Source of the DNA: Bdellovibrionales bacterium RIFOXYA1_FULL_36_14
GTDB lineage: Bacteria > Bdellovibrionota > Bacteriovoracia > Bacteriovoracales > Bacteriovoracaceae
Length of the DNA: 64,000 bases
Direction of reading: 5' to 3'
Assembly: GCA_001769975.1 (NCBI GenBank)
Contig: MEPW01000054.1
Coordinates: forward strand, 44,888 to 108,887
Part shown: positions 19,464-28,870 of the stretch, in pieces
Position numbering within the stretch: position 1 is the first letter of the stretch
Layout of the letters: the number at the start of each line of letters is the position of its first letter
Position numbers and translations under genes: made by a program
The notes under the pieces: generated by a model
Databases searched by the model: none
Told to the model about the DNA's origin: nothing
Seen by the model: the letters and a program-made list of their open reading frames with translations, nothing else

Positions 19464-19676
19464 CTAGAATTCGTCTGAATCGTATTCGCTGATGGGGGCG
19501 TGTTTAATTTTGCCAGCAGCAACTTCTCGTAGTGCCATTACGATATCTTTATTTTTTGCCTTTACCAAATACTCAGCACCTTCTCGTAACTGCTTTACTC
19601 TTTTGGTAGCAAGATGAACTAGCTCATATCTGTTTTCAACTCTTTCTAAACAATCTTCAATTGTGATTCTTGCCAT
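19464..19676 (-). CDS. rpoZ: RNA polymerase omega subunit
   Basis: 70 residues beginning ARITIEDCLERVENRYELVH and continuing with TKRVKQLREGAEYLVKAKNK and VMALREVAAGKI. This is the omega fold that helps assemble the beta' subunit. GAAGGAGC lies upstream of the start. It converges with lon, 12 bases apart. The acyl-CoA synthetase gene is upstream on the same strand. Confidence 0.95.
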   Translation of the reverse strand: MARITIEDCLERVENRYELVHLATKRVKQLREGAEYLVKAKNKDIVMALREVAAGKIKHAPISEYDSDEF

Positions 19677-19759
19677 TAAGTAGCTCCTTCATTAATAATA
19701 AAAGATAATCGGGACATGTATATATATTTTAAGTTACATACAATGTCAAAAGCAATGGG

Positions 19760-21571
19760 TTAACCTATTGTGTTATAAAGTTTGTCAATTTCATCCTTAT
19801 ATTTTTCCAGGATAACTTTTTTCTTAAGCTTCATTGAAGGGGTGAGTGTGCCATTTTCAATGCTAAATTCTTCGGGTGCAATAAAAAAATCTTTAATTGT
19901 TTCAAATCGGGCCAGTTCCTTGTTCACTTGTTCTATGTCTTTCCTAATAAGTTCTCTTACATGCGAATTAGCAGCTAAATCTTTTATGGATAAACCGGGA
20001 AACTCGTCCTTGAAGCTATCTTTTTCTATGCCAACAATGCCAGTGAGATAATTTTTCCTATCACCTACTACTAAGAATTGAGTGATATATTTTTTTAGTT
20101 TCATTTTATTTTCAATAGGTTGGGACGCAATGTTTTTTCCTCCCGAAGTGATGATAATATCTTTTTTTCGATCAGTGATAACTAGATAACCTTGTTCGTT
20201 AAGTCTTCCTATATCTCCTGTATGAAGCCAGCCATTTTGAAGGGATTCGTCGGTAGCCTCGAGGTTTTTAAAGTATCCTTTGAACATCGCTTCCGTTTTT
20301 ATGAGAATTTCACTATCTTCCGCAAATTTTATTTCTACCCCTTTAAGTGGCAAGCCTACTGAGCCTGGGATTTGTTTATATGCAGGATTGACAACGCATG
20401 GAGCGATAGTTTCTGTTAAACCATAGCCTTCAAGAATTTTTAGATTAGCATTTCTTAAAAATAAAATTATCTCCCTAGAGATTGGTGCACCACCAGAAAC
20501 AAAGTATCTGACTTTTCCACCAAACCTTTTATATATTTTTGAAAAAACCAGTGCATAAGCAATCTTTCTTTTTATATTTTGAAAAAGACTGGGTTGCTTA
20601 TCTTGGTCAAGCAAGCTAAAAAAATCGCTGGAAACTTTTTTTGCCCAGTTAAAGATAAATCTCGATATAGAAGATCCGTCAGCAACTTTTTGGTTTATTT
20701 TCTCATAAATTTTCTCAAAAATTCTTGGCACTGCAAGTAGCACCGTTGGTTTCGCTAAATTGATATTATCAATCACTTTATCAATGCCTTCGGCATAAAC
20801 TCCACATAGACCAAAAGCTAAATTAAGCATGGAATCGCATCTTCCCAATACATGTGAAGTTGGAAGGAAGACAAGGGTCTTGTCTTTTGAGCTAAAGGCG
20901 TAATTTAAAGTTTCAAAGAGATTCATTAGCATAGAGGCAAAGGCGTGCTGGGTAATAACGGCTCCTTTTGGCTCTCCGGTGGTACCAGAAGTATAAATAA
21001 TGGAAGCGATGTCACTACCTTCCTGGGATTCTATCATCTTTCGAATAATATTATTATTGGCGATTTTAAGATCTCTACCTTTTTCCATGATCTGAATATA
21101 ATTATGGGTTTGAATGTTGGAGTTAGACATTTTATTGATAAGCGCTGTTTCTAGAGAATCAATGGAAATGATGTGCCTAACTTTTGGTATTTCGTTTTGA
21201 ATTTGAATTATTTTCTCAAATTGTTCGGCATTTTCAACCACTAGAATTTTTGAGTCAGAATGATTAATAATAAACTTAATTTCGTGAGACAAGTAATTGG
21301 GATAGATTGGAACAACAATAGATCTGCAAGACATGGTAGCATGATCAAAAAAATTCCACTCTTTTCTGGTGTGAGATAGAATAGTTAGCTTATCTTGAAC
21401 TTCAATTCCCAAATCAGTAAGCACTAACGCTAAGGTTTCAATTACTTCAAAATACTCTTTGAAGGTATAATATAAAATCTGGTTTTTTTCTATCCAACCA
21501 AGGGCCAAATTAGAAGGGTGGCGATCGACTTTCTCGAGTAGTAGCTTTCCGAGGGTCTTGTTATTTTGCAT
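19760..21571 (-). CDS. Long-chain acyl-CoA synthetase (AMP-forming)
   Basis: 603 residues, typical of bacterial long-chain fatty acid-CoA ligases of the FadD15/AAS-C type. ANL-superfamily motifs are in order: the phosphate loop IIYTSGTTGEPKGAVITQHA (about 190-209), LEGYGLTET (about 385), GWLHTGDIGRLNEQGYL (about 443), and DRKKDIIITSGGKNIASQPI containing the hinge. It activates fatty acids with ATP and CoA for breakdown or lipid synthesis. The start ATG is at 21571. Upstream is a divergent intergenic region containing a 24-bp perfect palindrome that may be an operator. Confidence 0.92.
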   Translation of the reverse strand: MQNNKTLGKLLLEKVDRHPSNLALGWIEKNQILYYTFKEYFEVIETLALVLTDLGIEVQDKLTILSHTRKEWNFFDHATMSCRSIVVPIYPNYLSHEIKFIINHSDSKILVVENAEQFEKIIQIQNEIPKVRHIISIDSLETALINKMSNSNIQTHNYIQIMEKGRDLKIANNNIIRKMIESQEGSDIASIIYTSGTTGEPKGAVITQHAFASMLMNLFETLNYAFSSKDKTLVFLPTSHVLGRCDSMLNLAFGLCGVYAEGIDKVIDNINLAKPTVLLAVPRIFEKIYEKINQKVADGSSISRFIFNWAKKVSSDFFSLLDQDKQPSLFQNIKRKIAYALVFSKIYKRFGGKVRYFVSGGAPISREIILFLRNANLKILEGYGLTETIAPCVVNPAYKQIPGSVGLPLKGVEIKFAEDSEILIKTEAMFKGYFKNLEATDESLQNGWLHTGDIGRLNEQGYLVITDRKKDIIITSGGKNIASQPIENKMKLKKYITQFLVVGDRKNYLTGIVGIEKDSFKDEFPGLSIKDLAANSHVRELIRKDIEQVNKELARFETIKDFFIAPEEFSIENGTLTPSMKLKKKVILEKYKDEIDKLYNTIG

Positions 21572-21669
21572 GTGTTTTCCCGTAGTTATAGTAAAAAGGT
21601 ATAGCTTTAATTAGCAAAAAAATTTTGTTTGTCCAATTTTTTTATTTGATCAATATAAAGATTATATAT

Positions 21670-21693
21670 TTTAACTAATTATAATTAGTTAAA
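21670..21693. promoter_or_regulatory. 24-bp perfect palindrome, candidate operator
   Basis: The sequence starts TTTAACTAATTA and its second half is the exact reverse complement. It sits between the minus-strand acyl-CoA synthetase gene and the plus-strand gene at 21746. Length and position suit a dimeric repressor site, although AT-richness raises the chance expectation. Confidence 0.45.
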
Positions 21694-21745
21694 TTACCAA
21701 TTAATTGAACTTCTTGGAAGAAACATAAAAAAAAGAGAGCCAAAA

Positions 21746-21979
21746 ATGAGATTTTTAGCTATTTCAAGATGTTTAAAAAAAAACCAAATAAATCAAGAAT
21801 ACATAATAACCTTTCATTTTAAGGGTTATTATTATGGTAAACGTATTAAAAATATAAAAGTTCTGACTCAGAAAAATATTTTTACGCTAGGATTGGACTA
21901 TATTTTAACTTTAGACACCGTTAAAATTGAAAATGAAGATTTATGGTGTAAACTATTTAAGTATCAAAAATTATTTTAA
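21746..21979 (+). CDS. Small protein of unknown function
   Basis: 77 residues, basic and rich in Ile, Lys, Tyr and Phe. It starts at ATG 21746 with AGAGAG a few bases upstream. The second half (VLTQKNIFTLGLDYILTLDT, then VKIENEDLWCKLFK) looks like a small beta domain. No signal peptide, no motif I recognise. It lies 14 bases before the gene for a lone DHp-like protein, so the two are probably co-expressed, and it is divergent from the acyl-CoA synthetase. Confidence 0.55.
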   Translation: MRFLAISRCLKKNQINQEYIITFHFKGYYYGKRIKNIKVLTQKNIFTLGLDYILTLDTVKIENEDLWCKLFKYQKLF

Positions 21980-21993
21980 ATTTAGGGATTTTT

Positions 21994-22224
21994 ATGAATA
22001 AGGAATTTGAAGATTACATACTGGCAGAAAGAGAATTTTTGCATGATATCAGTAATCATCTTGTTGTTATTTCAGGTATGACCAGTTTTGTACAAAGTAA
22101 ATTAGAAGAAAATCAAAGCATCGATCCCAAATACCTTGAAAAGCTTGGCAAAGCCGTTAAAGCTTGTGAAAAATTGTCCCAGGCAGTAATTGAGCGAAGG
22201 TCAAAAATCAAGTCTATTCAATAG
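21994..22224 (+). CDS. Lone histidine-kinase dimerisation (DHp)-like protein
   Basis: 76 residues, predicted as two helices. The first carries EREFLHDISNHLVVISG, which resembles an H-box with candidate phospho-His17, Asp18 and Asn21, in the HDxxN style of kinases such as AgrC or DcuS. The second is LEKLGKAVKACEKLSQAVIE. A four-helix-bundle DHp dimer would form from two copies, but there is no ATP-binding domain and no sensor. It could be a phosphotransfer protein or a dimer-forming antagonist. Start ATG 21994. It converges with the gene at 22227, two bases apart. Confidence 0.7.
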   Translation: MNKEFEDYILAEREFLHDISNHLVVISGMTSFVQSKLEENQSIDPKYLEKLGKAVKACEKLSQAVIERRSKIKSIQ

Positions 22225-22226
22225 TT

Positions 22227-22640
22227 TTAATTGGTTTTGGTTTTTATCCCGTGAATATTAACCTCATCACCAATCATAAAAGCATTAATTTCATATAGGA
22301 GATTATTATCTTTTTCAAAATTTTTAAGCATGGCGATCGAAGCGTTTTCTTCAGAATGCAAAACTTCTAGTTCTCCAATTTTTATTTTAAAATAATATCG
22401 GGTTTTATCTGAGTATGGGTCAAGTCTTGAAATATTTCGGTATACATCAAGGGTTGCTCCCGGACTAATTCCTTGAAGTTGACCTATATTTAAATAATAA
22501 TTCTTTTTAATTTTTTCATTTTCAACTCCCATAGGAATTTCTTCAGCAATGCTAAATATCACAAAATCCTTTGGTAAGGCGGGAGATATTTTGATTAGAA
22601 AAATAATTAGGGGTATTAGGACAAGATATGCAATTTTCAT
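22227..22640 (-). CDS. Small exported protein with FlgT-C-like beta domain
   Basis: 137 residues with an N-terminal signal sequence (KIAYLVLIPLIIFLIKISPA). The mature part contains YYLNIGQLQGISPGATLDVY and KIKIGELEVLHSEENASIAM. This is the spacing of the small beta-barrel seen at the C-terminus of FlgT and in other envelope proteins (IG...G...G..L.VYR...IGEL.V). No catalytic motif. It probably works in the periplasm; the partner is unknown. It is separated by about 190 bases from the next minus-strand gene. Confidence 0.65.
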   Translation of the reverse strand: MKIAYLVLIPLIIFLIKISPALPKDFVIFSIAEEIPMGVENEKIKKNYYLNIGQLQGISPGATLDVYRNISRLDPYSDKTRYYFKIKIGELEVLHSEENASIAMLKNFEKDNNLLYEINAFMIGDEVNIHGIKTKTN

Positions 22641-22830
22641 TTTTCATGGCCTTATGCTTAAAAGGAATCTTCCAAATATCCTGATAAACAAGAGGTTATG
22701 TAACTCTCATCCATGATCATTACTGCTCTTTTCTAGGCAAGTAATCGTCATTATTTTGGATTGTATTTAATAAATGTTTGCTTAATAAAAAAAATGGAAA
22801 AATATTCCGTTTTAAAGTATTGATAGAGTA

Positions 22831-24561
22831 CTACTGTCTTTCAAGCCGAAGGTATTTCATAGAATTAGAAACAATTCCGGATTGCCTGAAGTTTTTAAGC
22901 TCATTATGAAATAAATAGTAATCTCGCGAATAAAAAAGCATTATCCAAGGTAAGTCGTCTAGAATAATGTCTTCCATTCGATGAAGGATTTTGACCCTGG
23001 TTTCTTGATCATTTGTATCGTTAATTTGGGTGAAAAGTTCATCAATTTTTTTATTTGAATAGAACGTGACGTTTGGTCCAGGAGGGTGATTTTTAGTAAT
23101 CAGAAGTTGAAGTACATTTTCCGCATCTGGATAATCAAGGTTCCAGCCATCTTGCCAAAATTGAAGTTTGCCAGCATAGAATTTTTTTAAGAAATCAGGA
23201 AATGAGTTAAGTTTAGCGTTTACTTTAACATTAATTTTTTTTAATTCATCTGTAATGAATTGGGCATGGTTTACAGCTGTTTGGTTTTCTCCACGAAGTT
23301 CGAAAGTAATAGGTGGAAGATTTTTTCCTTCAGGATAGCCGGCTTCACTTAAGTACTCTTTAGCTTTATTTATATCATAGCTGTAGGGCAGTTCCCGGGT
23401 CGGGCTGTAACCCACTACACCAGGAGGATAAATTGAATTAGCTTTCAGTCCTATGCCTGAGAAAACACGAATGTATTTATTGATATCAATGGCGTGGGCA
23501 ATAGCCTTTCTTAGTTTTTTGTTTTTACCCCAAATTGGATCTTGCATGTTAAATGACAACCACCAATAAGTTAGTGCCGGTGAGAGCTGTAAAGAAATAT
23601 TCTTGCTGGTAAGGTTAGGTGATAATTCACCCCGGGAGTTAATTGCATTATCATAATAGTCTTGCGGAAGAATCATGTAATCAATTTTCTTATCAAGAAA
23701 ACTATTCCATCGTCCTTCGGTTTCAGGCATTACATAAAAGTTAATTGCATCGAGAAAAGGGATTTTTTTACCAGCATCTTTTAATAAGTTTAACTCGTAA
23801 GATTTTCGATCTCCTTCAGTTGGATATAAGGCGGTTCGATAGTGCTCAAATTTTTCAAGGCGGATATTTTTTTCTTTTATCGTTTCAGTTAGTTTGAAAG
23901 GTCCAGTTCCGATAATTTGTTGATGAAATGAGTTATTGTAATATCTAATTGCTTCTTCAGGGATAGGAGATGTAAAAGACATGGCGAGAGTATAGAGGAA
24001 TTGAGGTTGTGGCTCATTTAGTTCAATTATTAAAGTGTAGTCATCAAAGGCCTTAAGTCCTGATACTTCCAAACTAAAAAATTTATCCAGGCTATTGCCA
24101 GCATCCTTTCGAAATTTATTTAATCCTTTTATTTTTTTATCAAATAGCCACCATCCCACGCTTTGGGTTGGTACAAAAGCAAGTCGTTTGAATTGATTAA
24201 TAAAATCTTGAGCTTTGACAAAACGGGGTTGATTATTGAAAGCGAGATTATCGTGATATCTAATATTCTTTTTAATTTTAATTGTGTATTTGGTATTTCC
24301 ATTTTCAATCTTGGGCATTTCATCTGCTAAAAGTGGGATAAGTGAGTATGGTCGTTTTAAGTAGTGATACTCATAAAGAGTTTCATAAGCTTGATCCATT
24401 ACAGTCGCGGAGACTGTATCGTAAGTAGAGCTTGGGTCAAAAGAATCAATGTGACTGGTGAGCGCCACGTTTAAAGTATTGCTGTCTTTGGAATTATAAA
24501 GAGTTTTTCGGCATGAAAAAAAAAGTAAGGGTAGTAAAAATATAACAAAAAATTTTCTCAT
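22831..24561 (-). CDS. Oligopeptide/dipeptide ABC transporter substrate-binding lipoprotein
   Basis: 576 residues. The lipobox is LLFFSC, so it should be lipid-anchored. The family 5 solute-binding fold is recognisable: ALTSHIDSFDPSSTYDT near the N-terminus, ETLYEYHYL, QIIGTGPFKLTE (the usual GTGPY-like motif, about 225), KLRKAIAHAIDINKYIRVFS (about 345), and WQDGWNLDYPDAEN near 455. Binding proteins of this family bring peptides to an Opp/Dpp-type importer. No permease or ATPase genes are adjacent, so it is an orphan here. The stop lies 12 bases downstream of alaS on the same strand order (alaS first). Confidence 0.88.
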   Translation of the reverse strand: MRKFFVIFLLPLLFFSCRKTLYNSKDSNTLNVALTSHIDSFDPSSTYDTVSATVMDQAYETLYEYHYLKRPYSLIPLLADEMPKIENGNTKYTIKIKKNIRYHDNLAFNNQPRFVKAQDFINQFKRLAFVPTQSVGWWLFDKKIKGLNKFRKDAGNSLDKFFSLEVSGLKAFDDYTLIIELNEPQPQFLYTLAMSFTSPIPEEAIRYYNNSFHQQIIGTGPFKLTETIKEKNIRLEKFEHYRTALYPTEGDRKSYELNLLKDAGKKIPFLDAINFYVMPETEGRWNSFLDKKIDYMILPQDYYDNAINSRGELSPNLTSKNISLQLSPALTYWWLSFNMQDPIWGKNKKLRKAIAHAIDINKYIRVFSGIGLKANSIYPPGVVGYSPTRELPYSYDINKAKEYLSEAGYPEGKNLPPITFELRGENQTAVNHAQFITDELKKINVKVNAKLNSFPDFLKKFYAGKLQFWQDGWNLDYPDAENVLQLLITKNHPPGPNVTFYSNKKIDELFTQINDTNDQETRVKILHRMEDIILDDLPWIMLFYSRDYYLFHNELKNFRQSGIVSNSMKYLRLERQ

Positions 24562-24573
24562 TAATTGATCCAG

Positions 24574-27189
24574 CTATAATTTTTTTTCTAAAGCTTCGCT
24601 AAGCTTTTTGCCGACTGATCCTACCTCAAATTTGTCACAAGCTCCTTGCGCCATATCAGGCCGACCTCCGGATTTTCCGCCAAATTCCATTATAATGCTA
24701 TTTAAAATATCTGGGCAGGTTATTTTGGGTGCTTTGCTTCCGGCTCTAAGTAAGACTGACATTTTATCGTTTTTGTTTTGTGCAATAAAAATAAACCCAT
24801 TTTGGAATTTAGAGATAAAACCATCTGAAAGTTTGCGAAGATCAGCATTATCTGGAGCTAAAATGGATTTGAAGGGATAGAGATTTTTTAGCAATTCGGG
24901 CTGATCAAAAAGGTTTTTATTTTCGATTGATTGGATTTTTTCCTTTAAAGACTGAATTTCCTTAAACTGAGTTTTTATCTCCTTAATTTGTTTTTCAATT
25001 TGCGGGTAAACATCTTCAGCTCTAGTTCTAAGCATAAGTTCAATTTTTCCAAACTCTTTGGAACGATGCTGAAGATACTTAAAAGCAAAAGTGGAGGTTA
25101 ACGCTTCAATTCTTCGGATTCCTGTACTTAGAGCACCTTCGGAGACAATGACAAAAAGTCCAATTTCAGACGTATTTTTAATATGAGTTCCGCCACAGAG
25201 TTCGATTGAAACAGGAGGTTCATTTTCGTTTTTAATGCTAATTACACGGACGTGTTCGCCGTATTTTTCGCCAAAAAGAGCTTTAGCTCCACTTGCAGTT
25301 GCTTCTTTGGTGCTCATTTTTTTGGTTATTACTGAAACCTGATTTTCTATAATCTTATTAATTATAGATGTTACTTGGTCTAATTCCTCAGGGCTTAATC
25401 CTTTGGGGTGAGTAAAATCAAAGCGTAAACGTTCAGCGGTTACGAGGGAGCCTGCTTGGTTGATATGATCACCCAGCACTTGTCCAAGGGCTGCATGTAG
25501 AAGATGAGTTGCAGTATGGTTTCGAGCGGTTAGATTTCTTTGATATGCATTTACTTTTAAAACATATGATTCTTTAACATTTAATTTGTTATTAGTCGGT
25601 ACAATCGATACGGTAAAGTCGTCTATTGGTTTAATAGTATTGAGTACTTGGGCAATTTCCACATTGTCTTTTGTTAAAATAGTTCCACCATCTCCCGCCT
25701 GACCACCAGATTCACCATAGAAGGGGGTGTAATCAAAAATAAGTAAATCATGATCCCCTAAGGCTCTCTTTTCTAACAGTTTTGCCTCTAGGGTTAACTG
25801 ATCATAAGAAAAATGGTTGTTGCCATGTTTTTCTTTTAATTCGTAAAAAATTTTGTCATCAATATTCAAGTTACCTTTCCAAGATTTCTTTGATAAATTT
25901 CGCTGTTCTTCCATTTTTTGATTAAAACCATCATGATCAACAGAAAGATTTTTTTCTTTTAAAATTGTTTCGGTTAAATCAAAGGGGAAGCCAAAGGTAT
26001 CATATAATTTGAAAATAGTTTCTCCTGATAATGTTTTATTAAACAGATTGTTTGATAATTCCTGGTTTAAAAACTTTAAGCCGTTTTCAAGGGTCTCGTG
26101 GAATTTTTCTTCTTCTAATTTAATAAATTTTTCAGCTAAAGATATGTTTTTGGCGTTTTCGGGATATGCTTCTTTAATAGATTCAAAAAAAGTGGGAGCC
26201 AATTTATAAAATGAACCGCAGGGGGCATCAAGTTCCCGTAAATGTCTCACAGCTCTTCTGATTATTCTTCTTAAAACGTATCCCCTTCCTTCATTAGAAG
26301 GAATGACTCCGTCTGTAATAAGCATGGAAGTGGATCTGATATGATCGGATACAACGCGGATGTGTCCACTAAAGCGATTGTCTTTATAATCTTTTCCCGT
26401 CAGATCTTGAATTTTAGAAATAATAGGAGCAAAAATATCTGTATCATAATTCCAATATTTTCCCTGTAAAGCAGCAGCTATTCGTTCAAGTCCTGCACCG
26501 GTGTCTATGGAGGGTTTAGGTAAAGGGAATCTGCCATCTTTATTTTTTTCATATTGCATGAAAACTAGATTCCAGATTTCTACGTAGCGTTGCTCATCAT
26601 CTAAAATACTTTGGTTTTTTCCAGGTTTAAAGCCTGGTGTGCTTTGTTTTTCTCCGTGGTCAAAAAATATTTCGCTGCAAGGTCCACATGGTCCGAATTC
26701 ACCCATTTCCCAGAAATTATCTTTATCGCCTTTTTTGAAAATACGATCTTTGTCGATGCCAGCAATTTTGGGCCATAACAAAGCGGCTTCTTCATCACTT
26801 TCATGAACTGTTATATATAGTTTGTCTTTGGGAAATTGAAGTGTTTTAGTTAAAAATTCCCATGCAAAAAAAATAGCGTCTTCCTTGAAATAGTCTCCGA
26901 AAGAAAAGTTACCAAGCATTTCAAAAAAAGTGTGGTGGCGAGCAGTAAAGCCGACGTTGTCTAAATCGTTGTGTTTGCCTCCAGCACGAACGCATTTTTG
27001 GATAGTGACGGCTCTTTTGTTTACAGCGGTCGTCTTACCAGTAAAATAGTCTTTGAACTGATTCATTCCGGCGTTGGCAAAAAGTAAGGTTGGATCATTG
27101 ATAGGAACTAATGAAGAGGAAGGCATATGTTTGTGATTTTTGCCCTGGAAGTATTTAATAAAATTATTACGAATGTCAGCACTTTTCAT
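24574..27189 (-). CDS. alaS: Alanyl-tRNA synthetase
   Basis: 871 residues, full length for bacterial AlaRS. The catalytic domain starts KSADIRNNFIKYFQGKNHKH and has motifs TARHHTFFEMLGNFSFGDYF and GCGPCSEIFFDHG-like (as FGPCGPCSEIFFDHG). The editing domain has HTATHLLHAALG and ELCGGTHIKNTSEIG. The C-terminal coiled coil and C-Ala domain end SGGRPDMAQGACDKFEVG. It charges tRNA-Ala and clears mischarged Ser/Gly. The gene lies between recX and the binding lipoprotein, all on the minus strand. Confidence 0.97.
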   Translation of the reverse strand: MKSADIRNNFIKYFQGKNHKHMPSSSLVPINDPTLLFANAGMNQFKDYFTGKTTAVNKRAVTIQKCVRAGGKHNDLDNVGFTARHHTFFEMLGNFSFGDYFKEDAIFFAWEFLTKTLQFPKDKLYITVHESDEEAALLWPKIAGIDKDRIFKKGDKDNFWEMGEFGPCGPCSEIFFDHGEKQSTPGFKPGKNQSILDDEQRYVEIWNLVFMQYEKNKDGRFPLPKPSIDTGAGLERIAAALQGKYWNYDTDIFAPIISKIQDLTGKDYKDNRFSGHIRVVSDHIRSTSMLITDGVIPSNEGRGYVLRRIIRRAVRHLRELDAPCGSFYKLAPTFFESIKEAYPENAKNISLAEKFIKLEEEKFHETLENGLKFLNQELSNNLFNKTLSGETIFKLYDTFGFPFDLTETILKEKNLSVDHDGFNQKMEEQRNLSKKSWKGNLNIDDKIFYELKEKHGNNHFSYDQLTLEAKLLEKRALGDHDLLIFDYTPFYGESGGQAGDGGTILTKDNVEIAQVLNTIKPIDDFTVSIVPTNNKLNVKESYVLKVNAYQRNLTARNHTATHLLHAALGQVLGDHINQAGSLVTAERLRFDFTHPKGLSPEELDQVTSIINKIIENQVSVITKKMSTKEATASGAKALFGEKYGEHVRVISIKNENEPPVSIELCGGTHIKNTSEIGLFVIVSEGALSTGIRRIEALTSTFAFKYLQHRSKEFGKIELMLRTRAEDVYPQIEKQIKEIKTQFKEIQSLKEKIQSIENKNLFDQPELLKNLYPFKSILAPDNADLRKLSDGFISKFQNGFIFIAQNKNDKMSVLLRAGSKAPKITCPDILNSIIMEFGGKSGGRPDMAQGACDKFEVGSVGKKLSEALEKKL

Positions 27190-27245
27190 ATTTCTCTCGA
27201 TTAAAAAGACAACAACAGTTTAAGCTAACATAAATAGTATAAAAA

Positions 27246-27728
27246 TTAAATCTCTGATAATTTCTTGGTCAGCAAGGTCTTTATTTTTTGATAATTATGG
27301 CCTTTGGAGTGCAAATAAGAAAATAGCTTCTTTTGAATTTCGTATTTTTCCTCTTTACTTAGAGATTCATTGGCAAATTTTCTGATTTTTTTATCAATCA
27401 AACTGTTAAGTTGATCTTCTTCTGAGATAGCTTCTTTTATGAACATGGAGTCAATATCTTCATTTTCAAATGATAAATCTTCGTTTTTTAGAAATCTTTG
27501 AATATGAGCTTTAGAATAGTTTCTTTTAGCTAACGATCTTATTTTGGAGTCCATATAGCGTTTTTCGTCAAAAATACCTTGGTCGGTAATCTGTTCTAAA
27601 ACAGTATCAATGATTTCCTTGGAATATCCCTTTTGGTTTAATTTTTTTTGCAATTTACTCTTAGAATAGTCTTGCCTGGAAATAAGAAATAAAATGTAAT
27701 TATACGCTTTTTTGGTTTCTTCATTCAT
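27246..27728 (-). CDS. recX: RecX, regulator of RecA
   Basis: 160 residues from ATG 27728. An in-frame TTG at 27743 would start within the recA terminator stem, so I reject it. The tandem three-helix repeats of RecX are visible: AYNYILFLISRQDYSKSKLQ, LNQKGYSKEIIDTVLEQITD, QGIFDEKRYMDSKIRSLAKR and YLHSKGHNYQKIKTLL. RecX binds and limits RecA filaments. The start codon immediately follows the T tract of the recA terminator and no Shine-Dalgarno is visible, so expression must depend on terminator read-through. Confidence 0.9.
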   Translation of the reverse strand: MNEETKKAYNYILFLISRQDYSKSKLQKKLNQKGYSKEIIDTVLEQITDQGIFDEKRYMDSKIRSLAKRNYSKAHIQRFLKNEDLSFENEDIDSMFIKEAISEEDQLNSLIDKKIRKFANESLSKEEKYEIQKKLFSYLHSKGHNYQKIKTLLTKKLSEI

Positions 27729-27753
27729 AAAAAAAGCGGCCAATTATGGCCGC
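27729..27753 (-). terminator. Terminator between recA and recX
   Basis: On the minus strand, arms GCGGCCA and TGGCCGC flank a 4-base loop and are followed by seven T (27735-27729). It begins 14 bases after the recA stop and ends one base before the recX ATG. Confidence 0.93.
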
Positions 27754-27766
27754 CTCTGCTGGTAAG

Positions 27767-28870
27767 TTATTGTAAATCAGTCTTTGGTTTTTTAGCTTTA
27801 GCTTTACTGTCATCAGAAGAGATCTCTCCGGTCACAGGATCTATTTTTTCACTTTTACCTGCAAGTCCGTGTTTATCAAGAATTAGCGTTCTGATTTCGT
27901 TCATTATGGCCGGATTTTCTCTAAAATAATTTTTGGAATTTTCCCTACCTTGTCCAATCTTTATATTGTTGTAAGAGAACCAAGCGCCGGCTTTTTCAAC
28001 AATTTTTTCTTCTACGGCGATATCAAGGATATCTCCTTCACGGGAAATTCCTTCTCCAAACATAATATCAAATTCAACACTTTTAAAAGGAGGAGCCACT
28101 TTATTTTTAACAACTTTGACTTTAGTTCGATTGCCAATATATTCTTCTCCATCTTTTATGGAGGAAACTTTTCTTATATCTAATCGAACTGAAGCATAAA
28201 ATTTAAGAGCATTTCCACCAGTGGTTGTTTCTGGATTGCCAAACATAACTCCAATTTTCATTCTTAGTTGGTTAATAAAAACAACGGTAGTATTTGATCT
28301 AGAGATTGACCCTGTTAATTTTCTCAAAGCTTGACTCATTAGTCTCGCTTGCAATCCCATATGAGAATCACCCATGTCACCTTCTAGTTCTGCTTTTGGG
28401 GTGAGAGCCGCAACGGAGTCAATGATCAATAGGCTCACAGCACCAGATCTAACAAGCATGTCGCTAATTTCAAGCGCTTGTTCGCCACTATCTGGCTGTG
28501 AGATAAGTAAATTGGAAACATCAATTCCAAGCTTGGAAGCATAACTAGTGTCGAGAGCGTGTTCTGCATCAATAAAAGCAACCGTACCACCAACTTTTTG
28601 GCATTCTGCTGCCAGATGGAGAGTTAGAGTTGTTTTACCTGAAGACTCAGGTCCATAAATTTCAATAATTCTACCTTGAGGGATTCCACCTACGCCAAGA
28701 GCTAAATCAAGACCTAGGCAGCCAGTAGAAATAGCTGGAATTTTTTCGTGTATTTCGTTGTCACCGAGTTTCATGATGGCACCTTTTCCAAATTGTTTTT
28801 CAATTGAAGCAAGGGCCAGGTCGAGAGCTTTCGTCTTGTTTGCTTTATCCATAACGGTTGTCTGATTCAT
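27767..28870 (-). CDS. recA: RecA recombinase
   Basis: 367 residues from ATG 28870, chosen because GGAG lies six bases upstream; an in-frame ATG at 28882 would place that site inside the gene. Signature parts: [19 protein letters not shown], Walker [10 protein letters not shown], the Walker B strand [15 protein letters not shown], loop L1 [19 protein letters not shown] and loop L2 [20 protein letters not shown]. The C-terminal tail is charged and rich in Asp/Ser/Lys. It catalyses strand exchange and triggers LexA cleavage. About 290 bases of non-coding DNA upstream should hold its promoter, but I could not find a convincing LexA box. Confidence 0.98.
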   Translation of the reverse strand: MNQTTVMDKANKTKALDLALASIEKQFGKGAIMKLGDNEIHEKIPAISTGCLGLDLALGVGGIPQGRIIEIYGPESSGKTTLTLHLAAECQKVGGTVAFIDAEHALDTSYASKLGIDVSNLLISQPDSGEQALEISDMLVRSGAVSLLIIDSVAALTPKAELEGDMGDSHMGLQARLMSQALRKLTGSISRSNTTVVFINQLRMKIGVMFGNPETTTGGNALKFYASVRLDIRKVSSIKDGEEYIGNRTKVKVVKNKVAPPFKSVEFDIMFGEGISREGDILDIAVEEKIVEKAGAWFSYNNIKIGQGRENSKNYFRENPAIMNEIRTLILDKHGLAGKSEKIDPVTGEISSDDSKAKAKKPKTDLQ

